Positions 13,165 through 18,172 of a DNA stretch of 18,172 bases are shown in pieces. The stretch is from NCBI GenBank assembly GCA_964487555.1, contig CAZART010000106.1:1-18172 (forward strand), given 5' to 3'. The DNA comes from CAZART01 sp964487555 (GTDB lineage Bacteria; Bacteroidota; Rhodothermia; Rhodothermales; VXPQ01). Positions within the stretch are counted from its first letter, which is position 1. Each line of letters opens with the position of its first letter. Under the pieces are notes generated by a model. The model worked only from the letters and a program-made list of their open reading frames with translations. It was not told where the DNA came from and ran no database searches. A program made the translations under genes and the position numbers.

Positions 13165-14922
13165 ATGCCTCCGATGATGCAGCGCCTTGGCGTACTAATT
13201 ATTGCGATCCTCTCGACGAGCGGTACAGCGGCCGGACAAATCGGCACCAGCGACTTCCGGTGGCCCGATGCGAGTCGCGCCGCCGTCAGTCTGACATTCG
13301 ATGACGCCCGTACAAGCCAGGTAGACGAAGGCGCCGCGTTGTTCGATCGCTTCGATGCGAAAGCCACGTTTTACGTAGTACCCTCGGCCGTCGAGCAACG
13401 AATCGACGGTTGGAAGGAGATCGCCGCGGCCGGGCATGAAATCGGCAATCATACGCTGAACCACCCGTGTACCGGCAACTTCGTGTGGGCCCGTGATAAG
13501 GCGCTCGAAGACTTCACGCTTCAGATGATCAAGGACGAGATGGCGGAGGCGAATCGGCGCATCGACGAGCTGCTGGGCGTGAAGCCGGAGTCGTTCGCGT
13601 ATCCGTGTGGACAGACATTCGTCGGCCGCGGCATCAACACGAGGAGCTATGTGCCCCTCGTCGCCGAGATGTTTACGTCCGGTCGCGGCTGGCTGGATGA
13701 AGGGCCGAACGATCCGGCCTTCGTCGACCTTGCGCAGATCACGGGTATCGAGATGGACGGTAAGGAGTTCGAGGCCATACGCGTGCTGATCGAACGCGCG
13801 AAGGAAACCGGAGCCTGGCTGGTTCTTGCAGGCCACGAAATCGGCTCCCGTGGTGAACAAACGACGCGCGTGGACATGCTGGAGCAACTCCTCGCGTATG
13901 CAACGAATCCGTCGAACGAAGTCTGGATGGCACCTGTGAAAACCGTTAGCCGCTACATCAACGATCGGAAATCCCGTGACACACGCGGGAAAATTCGCGT
14001 ATTGCTGGACACCGACGCCAATAACGAGCTGGACGATCAGCACGCGATCGCCTATATGCTGTTTAGCGGCGACGTGTTCGACGTAGAGGGCATCACCGTG
14101 AATCGAACGCGCAACGGGGGCGACATCCACGAGCAGGCGAAGGAAGCCGAACGCGTCGTCAAGCTTTCGGGCCTTCACGGGCAGATTCCTGTAATCAAGG
14201 GTGCCGACGGTTCCTTTGAGGAGATTGTAGACCATCTCGACGATACCGATTTCGATGGTCGCGATGCCGTCGATTTTATCATCCGCATGGCGCACAAAAA
14301 CGATGAGCGGCAGCTCGTTCTGATCCCCGTCGGAAAGCTCACGAACATTGCACTGGCGCTGAAGAAGGACCCGTCGATCGCGCCGAAGGTGCGGATCGTC
14401 TGGCTCGGCTCGAATTATCCAAAGCCCGGCGAATACAACCAGGACAACGATGAGGAGTCGCTGAACTTCCTGCTCGATACCGATGTGGCCTTTGAGATTG
14501 TAACCGTTCGATATGGAGAGCGGTCCGGCACCGACGCGATTCGCGTGACGCCGCAGGAAATCGAAAGGAAAATGGCGGGGAGAGGTCCCCGCATCGCCGA
14601 AGCTGTCGAAGGGCGCAACGGAGGGACATTCCGCACCTTCGGCGACTACGCCATCAACCTGTTCGAGCACATCGATCTGCATGGTGATCCGCCGTCACGT
14701 GCACTCTTCGATATGGCTGCGGTGGCTGTGGTCAAGGATCCCTCCTGGGCGAAGCGCGTGCGGATGCCGGCTCCGAAGCTGGTGGAGGGAAAGTGGCTCG
14801 ATCGGCCGAACAACACGCGCGAGATCATCCTCTGGGAGGATTTCGATGCTGAACGGATCCTGTCAGACTTCTTCGAGACGATGGACGACTACGTCCTGGC
14901 CAGGCCCCATCCAAAGCGATAG
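13165..14922 (+). CDS. Exported fusion of a NodB polysaccharide deacetylase domain and an inosine/uridine nucleoside hydrolase-like domain
   Basis: 585 residues with a signal peptide (QRLGVLIIAILSTSGTAAG, likely cut near residue 24). Domain 1 (about 35-265) is a NodB-type carbohydrate esterase. Motif 1 is LTFDDA (43-48, catalytic and metal-binding Asp46/Asp47), motif 2 is HTLNH (96-100, metal-binding His), then FAYPCG (144-149) in place of RPPYG, and VLAGHEIG (220-227) at the last His motif. Domain 2 (about 277-575) opens with VLLDTDANNELDDQHAIAY, a nucleoside hydrolase calcium-binding signature (Asp282, Asp284, Asp290, Asp291) with two residues more than the usual DxDPGxDD spacing. It continues with VEGITVNRT, LIPVGKLTNIALAL (386-399) and VRIVWLGSN (409-417). 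A short polar linker (about 264-276) joins them with no stop or frameshift. The ATG at 13165 or 13174 both work. It stands alone, 260 bases after the export operon. Both active sites look intact; a combined substrate is unknown. Confidence 0.85.
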   Translation: MPPMMQRLGVLIIAILSTSGTAAGQIGTSDFRWPDASRAAVSLTFDDARTSQVDEGAALFDRFDAKATFYVVPSAVEQRIDGWKEIAAAGHEIGNHTLNHPCTGNFVWARDKALEDFTLQMIKDEMAEANRRIDELLGVKPESFAYPCGQTFVGRGINTRSYVPLVAEMFTSGRGWLDEGPNDPAFVDLAQITGIEMDGKEFEAIRVLIERAKETGAWLVLAGHEIGSRGEQTTRVDMLEQLLAYATNPSNEVWMAPVKTVSRYINDRKSRDTRGKIRVLLDTDANNELDDQHAIAYMLFSGDVFDVEGITVNRTRNGGDIHEQAKEAERVVKLSGLHGQIPVIKGADGSFEEIVDHLDDTDFDGRDAVDFIIRMAHKNDERQLVLIPVGKLTNIALALKKDPSIAPKVRIVWLGSNYPKPGEYNQDNDEESLNFLLDTDVAFEIVTVRYGERSGTDAIRVTPQEIERKMAGRGPRIAEAVEGRNGGTFRTFGDYAINLFEHIDLHGDPPSRALFDMAAVAVVKDPSWAKRVRMPAPKLVEGKWLDRPNNTREIILWEDFDAERILSDFFETMDDYVLARPHPKR

Positions 14923-14923
14923 C

Positions 14924-14937
14924 CGGGAGGAATCCCG
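14924..14937 (+). repeat. Small hairpin just after the fusion gene
   Basis: CGGGA-GGAA-TCCCG, a perfect 5-bp stem with a 4-base loop starting 1 base after the stop codon. No T run follows, so a terminator role is doubtful. Confidence 0.25.
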
Positions 14938-15092
14938 TAAATGGCACCCACGAATCGATCCGCGCCTTCGCCCTTACGCAATGGGGCCACGGTGATTCGA
15001 GTCGACCTGAGGCGGCGGCCTATCGCTTCCATGATTTCGCGGCGGATGTCGCCGCGTTCATAGGCGCGCTCGATCTCGAACTCGCCCTTCAC
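14938..15092 (+). pseudogene. Remnant of an alpha/beta-hydrolase gene
   Basis: The frame containing 14952-14954 reads ESIRAFALTQWGHGDSSRPE (14952-15011), then AAYRFHDFAADVAAFIGAL (about 15015-15071). This matches the stretch of alpha/beta-hydrolase-fold enzymes from the RGHGxS turn to the helix before the nucleophile elbow. The expected GHSMG elbow does not follow: after LDLELA (about 15086) the similarity stops. There is no start codon and no N-terminal HG oxyanion-loop strand upstream, because the fusion gene's stop lies only 30 bases before. About 50 codons survive, so this is a broken leftover from deletion or rearrangement, not a working gene. Its 3' edge abuts the stop of the convergent YHS-like gene. 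Confidence 0.55.
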
Positions 15093-15093
15093 A

Positions 15094-15303
15094 CTACTGA
15101 TCGGACCAGTTTTCTTCCGCCTTTTTCTTTCTACCCGGCAGTACACGCCACAGAAACCTTGCGACAGGGTTGGAAAAGAGATACTTCCTGCCGTCCTCAA
15201 TGGCGTAGCAGGATTGTTTTCCTGCCACACCCTTCTTACCTGTGCTTAACGCGAAGGCGCATTGGCCGTCAAATTCGGGTGATTGTTCGGATGGTGCAGC
15301 CAT
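15094..15303 (-). CDS. Small YHS-like domain protein
   Basis: 69 residues, no signal peptide or membrane segment. The core DGQCAFALSTGKKGVAGKQ followed by IEDGRKYLFSN resembles YHS-domain proteins, which have a Cys-containing start, a short beta-hairpin with a (D)GKxYxFxS/N strand, and a following helix. Here the helix is NPVARFLWRVLPGRKKKAEENW. YHS domains are small, often metal-linked modules found alone or fused to metal transporters and oxygenases; their role in such stand-alone proteins is mostly unknown. Two Cys (about residues 15 and 32) could be metal or redox ligands. The start is well supported: GGAGG at 15313-15317 (minus strand) lies 9 bases before the ATG, the clearest ribosome-binding site in the window. 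It lies downstream (3') of the minus-strand ABC permease stop by 102 bases and could be co-transcribed with it or have its own promoter. Confidence 0.65.
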   Translation of the reverse strand: MAAPSEQSPEFDGQCAFALSTGKKGVAGKQSCYAIEDGRKYLFSNPVARFLWRVLPGRKKKAEENWSDQ

Positions 15304-15312
15304 AAACCCTTT

Positions 15313-15317
15313 CCTCC
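15313..15317 (-). promoter_or_regulatory. Ribosome-binding site of the YHS-like gene
   Basis: Read on the minus strand this is GGAGG with 9 bases to the ATG at 15303-15301. It fixes the start of the small gene and contrasts with the other starts in the window, which lack a clear Shine-Dalgarno sequence. Confidence 0.7.
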
Positions 15318-15353
15318 AATGAAGACATGTACGTTTCGATCGTCCCGCGCGCG

Positions 15354-15371
15354 GAATACTATATGGTATTC
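15354..15371. repeat. Inverted repeat GAATAC-TATATG-GTATTC upstream of the YHS-like gene
   Basis: Perfect 6-bp arms around a 6-base AT-rich centre, 50 bases before the YHS-like start on the minus strand. On that strand it includes TATAGT, so it could be an operator overlapping a -10-like box, or part of a hairpin ending the permease transcript. Neither role is shown. Confidence 0.35.
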
Positions 15372-15405
15372 AATCGCGCCACATTAATGAAGTGCATACC
15401 CGACT

Positions 15406-17829
15406 TCATTCGTATCGAAGACTTTTGACCGGGTCGGCCAGGGCGGCTTTGACGGACTGGTAGCTCACTGTGAGGACGGCCAGCGTCAGAGCGGCGCCGC
15501 CGGCGAGCAGGAATGTGGCGACGCCGATGGGCGCGTGATAAGCGAAGTCCTGCATCCACCAGCGCATCACGAGGTAGGCAAGCGGCGAAGCGATCAGGAA
15601 GGCGATGCCGACCAGACGGGCGAAGTCGCCGGTCAGCAGTGCAACGATCTGTCCGACGGTCGCCCCCAGCGTCTTCCGGATGCCGATCTCTTTAGTGCGG
15701 CGTTCGGCGGTGAAAGCCGCCAGGCCGAACAAGCCCAGACAGGCGATCAGGATCGCCAGCATAGCGGCCGTCCCGACGATGCTGCGCACTTGCTGCTCAC
15801 TGGTATAAAATTCGGCCAGACGCTGATCTAGGAAGTTATGCTCGAACGGGTGGTCAGGGTCGAACCGTTCGCCGACCGCGCTTAGCCCCGCAATTACTGC
15901 CGACGTGCTGCGCGCATCCATCCGGATGGTGAAGTAATCGATCACGTCGATCGGGTTCGTCCTGTAGCCCAAGAGGAGCGGCCCGATCGGCCGGTGAAGC
16001 GACTCGAAGTGGAAGTCGCGCACAATGCCGGCGACCCGAGCCTCGAAGGCATTCGGACAGTTTGCGCAGTCGCCGTCCTCCGGAAAGCTAATGAGATCGC
16101 CGACGCCAACGCCGAGGCGGCGCGCCGCGGTTTCATTGACGAGCAGCGAAGTCGAATCCGTGGCGAAGCCGCGCCCGAAGTTTGCGCCCTCCAGCAGATC
16201 GATTTTCCACGTGTCCAGGAAATCTTCATCCACCCCCAGAAAATGCACGGTGGACGCATTCTCCTGGCCGGCAGGCACGGCATCCACCTGCGGGATGTTC
16301 TTCCAATCACCGGGGATGTTGTTCGAGACGGCAACGTTCGCGACGCCGGGCACACCCGCGAACTCCTGTTTCACGGCCTCAAAAGAAGAGCGAACGTTTC
16401 CGCTGTTGATGTCGACGACGACGAGCTGGTCTTGCTCGAAGCCGAGCCGCTTATTCTGGATGTACTCCAGCTGGTTGTGGATGAGAAGCGTACCAATGAT
16501 GAGCACGATGGACATGGTGAACTGGACGACCACGAGGCTCTTACGCAGCGGCGCGCCGCCGCCGGCGGTACCGGCAAGACCGCGCAGAACGGTGGCGGGG
16601 CGGTAGCGTGATATGTAGACCGCCGGGTACATTCCGGCGAGCAGGCCCACGAATGCGGCGATCACGATCCCGCCGCCGATCAGGGGCCATGCTGTCGCGA
16701 TGCCCGGAGCGAGTGTTTTCCCGGCCATTTCATTGAAGACCGGAAGCGTCACCCAAACGATCGCCGCTGCCAGAATCAGCGCGACGGCCGCGATTAGCAA
16801 GGATTCGGCCAGGAATTGGCCCACAAGCTGCATGCGATGCGCGCCGACCGCCTTCCGCATGCCGATTTCCCGTGCTCGCTGCATGGAGCGAGCCGTCGCC
16901 ATGTTCGTGTAGTTGATCGCGGCGATCAGGATGACGAAGAATGCGATGGCGCCGAACAGGTAGAGGTAGGCCGGCGAGCCCGCCGCACGGTTTTCGTCGA
17001 AATCGATGTGTCCGGAGCGCAGATGAATGTCCTGCAGCGCCTGAACGTATGGAGCGCGACTCGCCTGCATCTCATCATCGGCATGCCGGACAAACGCCTC
17101 GCCGACCGCGGTCTGAGCAGACGACAGCGAGGTGCCCGGCGCCAGCTTCAGGTACGTCATCACTCCGGTGGAGCCCCAACCGCTCAGCCAGTTTCGCCAC
17201 CCCTCGATCTGCATCAGCGTCTCGAAGGAAAAGAGGATGCTTTTCTCGAAATGCGTGTTGTGGGGCAGATCGATTACGCCGGTGACGGTGAAATCGGCGA
17301 ACCCCTCGACCTCCAGGATCTGACCCACCGGATCTTCCGCCCCGAAATATCGCTTGGCCGATTCCGTCGTGAGCACAACCTCATTCGGCTCGTCGAGCGC
17401 ACCGCCAGGGCTTCCGCTCACGAATTCGAAATCGAACATATCGAAAATGCCCTGCTCGGTGAAGACGTGGTCGCCAACGTAGAATCGCGCCTCCCCGCGC
17501 TGCACGACGCGTCGGCCGGACGACCAGCTGCTCACCATCCGCACGGCTTGCTCAACGGCCGGAACCGACCGCTCAAGCTCCGGACCCAGCGCTCCGGCCG
17601 TGTAGGTGAAGTGCTGCTCGCCGCCTTCCGCCGTCGTTCGCGCCTCAATGACACGCACGATGCGGCCTGCGTCATCATGCATCCGGTCGAAACTCAGCTC
17701 GTCCTGGATATACAGGAAAATCAGCATGCACACCGCCATGCCGACAGCCAGGCCGACGACGTTCGCCGAGGAGAGGAAAAAATGCCGCCGCAGCGAGCGA
17801 GCAGCGATGACGAGGTAGTTCTTGAGCAT
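15406..17829 (-). CDS. Large two-module ABC transporter permease (FtsX superfamily, MacB-type periplasmic domains)
   Basis: 807 residues. It starts with the family opening MLKNYLVIAARSLRRHFFLS, so the ATG at 17829 is preferred to the one at 17892, which would add 21 unrelated residues. Two FtsX modules are fused. Module 1 has a transmembrane helix at about 20-42 (SSANVVGLAVGMAVCMLIFLY), the signature DELSFDRMH (43-51), a periplasmic domain (about 55-285), and three helices (about 290-312, 343-370, 385-405) with the cytoplasmic loop REIGMRKAVGAHRMQLVGQF (320-339). Module 2 has a helix at about 432-452, a periplasmic domain (about 455-680), and helices at about 688-708, 735-757 and 770-792 with RRTKEIGIRKTLGATVGQIV (710-729); it ends in LRYE. 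This architecture is common in Bacteroidota next to LolD-like ATPases and is usually labelled antimicrobial-peptide or lipoprotein-type export. The ATPase gene lies 136 bases upstream on the same strand. A CxxC (Cys588, Cys591) lies in the second periplasmic domain. Substrate unknown. Confidence 0.92.
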   Translation of the reverse strand: MLKNYLVIAARSLRRHFFLSSANVVGLAVGMAVCMLIFLYIQDELSFDRMHDDAGRIVRVIEARTTAEGGEQHFTYTAGALGPELERSVPAVEQAVRMVSSWSSGRRVVQRGEARFYVGDHVFTEQGIFDMFDFEFVSGSPGGALDEPNEVVLTTESAKRYFGAEDPVGQILEVEGFADFTVTGVIDLPHNTHFEKSILFSFETLMQIEGWRNWLSGWGSTGVMTYLKLAPGTSLSSAQTAVGEAFVRHADDEMQASRAPYVQALQDIHLRSGHIDFDENRAAGSPAYLYLFGAIAFFVILIAAINYTNMATARSMQRAREIGMRKAVGAHRMQLVGQFLAESLLIAAVALILAAAIVWVTLPVFNEMAGKTLAPGIATAWPLIGGGIVIAAFVGLLAGMYPAVYISRYRPATVLRGLAGTAGGGAPLRKSLVVVQFTMSIVLIIGTLLIHNQLEYIQNKRLGFEQDQLVVVDINSGNVRSSFEAVKQEFAGVPGVANVAVSNNIPGDWKNIPQVDAVPAGQENASTVHFLGVDEDFLDTWKIDLLEGANFGRGFATDSTSLLVNETAARRLGVGVGDLISFPEDGDCANCPNAFEARVAGIVRDFHFESLHRPIGPLLLGYRTNPIDVIDYFTIRMDARSTSAVIAGLSAVGERFDPDHPFEHNFLDQRLAEFYTSEQQVRSIVGTAAMLAILIACLGLFGLAAFTAERRTKEIGIRKTLGATVGQIVALLTGDFARLVGIAFLIASPLAYLVMRWWMQDFAYHAPIGVATFLLAGGAALTLAVLTVSYQSVKAALADPVKSLRYE

Positions 17830-17965
17830 GACGGAAAACACGGTGCGAGGAGATGGAAAGTAGCAGATGGTCCACAGGAAGTGCGCGTCCATCCTCCATC
17901 ATCGATCTCCTATCTTCCGTTCGGACAACTCGAGAGAAGAAGGGACGATGGCCATCAACGAGCGG

Positions 17966-18172
17966 CTAGCCCGCAGGCTCAGTATGCGCCGCGTACTTCC
18001 GCTCCATAAAGTTCTCCGTCACGACGTGACCGTCGAACAGATGCACGATGCGGTGGCTGTACTCGGCGTCGGCGGGCGAGTGCGTGACCATTACGATCGT
18101 TGTGCCGCCTTCGTTGAGCTGCATGAGCAGGTTCATTACCTCCTCGCCGTGTACGGAGTCGAGGTTACCCGT
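17966..18172 (-). CDS. ABC transporter ATP-binding protein, C-terminal part (cut by the window end)
   Basis: 68 residues plus stop are visible on the minus strand, running off the window at 18172. It begins inside TGNLDS, the segment just after the Walker B Asp-Glu (D-E-P-T-G-N-L-D-S in LolD/MacB-type ATPases). It continues with GEEVMNLLMQLNEGGTTIVMVTHSP, whose TH is the H-loop switch histidine, then IVHLFDGHVV, the usual final strand. The C-terminal tail is short, as in LolD/MacB-like ATPases. The Walker A and signature motifs lie outside the window. Together with the permease gene 136 bases downstream it forms an ABC exporter; this ATPase is also a candidate energy source for the ATPase-less permease at 10031. 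(Motif spelled in parts; see positions 18172 down to about 18070.). Confidence 0.88.
   Translation of the reverse strand, partial: TGNLDSVHGEEVMNLLMQLNEGGTTIVMVTHSPADAEYSHRIVHLFDGHVVTENFMERKYAAHTEPAG

Noticed and set aside
13195..14682. 495-residue open frame on the minus strand opposite the NodB/nucleoside hydrolase fusion
   Set aside because: Antisense shadow; the plus strand carries both catalytic motif sets.
14889..15230. 113-residue minus-strand frame overlapping the YHS-like gene and the hydrolase remnant
   Set aside because: It overlaps the better supported YHS-like gene in another frame and the end of the fusion gene; the plus-strand reading of the same bases gives recognisable alpha/beta-hydrolase sequence instead.
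16816..18009. 397-residue plus-strand open frame opposite the large permease
   Set aside because: Antisense shadow of the permease, Arg/His-rich with no motif, and it crosses the permease-ATPase gap.

Overview
The window is about 18.2 kb of GC-rich, densely coding DNA, most likely from the Bacteroidota/Rhodothermota (FCB) side of the bacterial tree. Three things point there. A secreted metalloprotease ends in a type IX secretion (Por) C-terminal sorting domain. The window also holds a roughly 800-residue FtsX-type permease beside a separate ATPase gene, and a DUF1080/3-keto-disaccharide hydrolase-type lipoprotein. Most starts have no convincing Shine-Dalgarno sequence, as is common in that group. 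The placement is inferred from gene content; no rRNA or other marker is present. No tRNA, rRNA, CRISPR array, integrase or complete insertion sequence was seen.

Left block, plus strand (1-5452): a 5'-truncated gamma-glutamyltransferase; a small degenerate Gfo/Idh/MocA-type oxidoreductase; a CCA-adding/poly(A) polymerase-family nucleotidyltransferase whose C-terminal motif is duplicated; and a lipoprotein with two tandem DUF1080 domains.

Middle block (5521-8532): a divergent pair of exported hydrolases. A P1-family (DmpA-like) self-cleaving aminopeptidase with an extra C-terminal beta-rich domain lies on the minus strand. A HEYTH zinc metalloprotease with a T9SS tail lies on the plus strand. 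With the gamma-glutamyltransferase this gives a peptide-degradation flavour to the left half.

Export operon, plus strand (8735-12904): an HlyD/MacA-like adaptor, a MacB-like FtsX permease with no ATPase domain, and a TolC-family outer-membrane factor. Together they look like a MacAB-TolC-type tripartite exporter whose ATPase is encoded elsewhere. Two small inverted repeats lie in front of it.

Right block (13165-18172): a plus-strand exported protein fusing a NodB-type polysaccharide deacetylase domain to an inosine/uridine nucleoside hydrolase-like domain, the most unusual gene in the window. A decayed alpha/beta-hydrolase fragment and a small minus-strand YHS-like protein gene follow. At the right edge, on the minus strand, is an ABC exporter pair: an ATPase cut off by the window end, then a large two-module FtsX permease. 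No stretch over 300 bases lacks a gene; the longest gap is 12905-13164, which holds a possible hairpin and a possible promoter.
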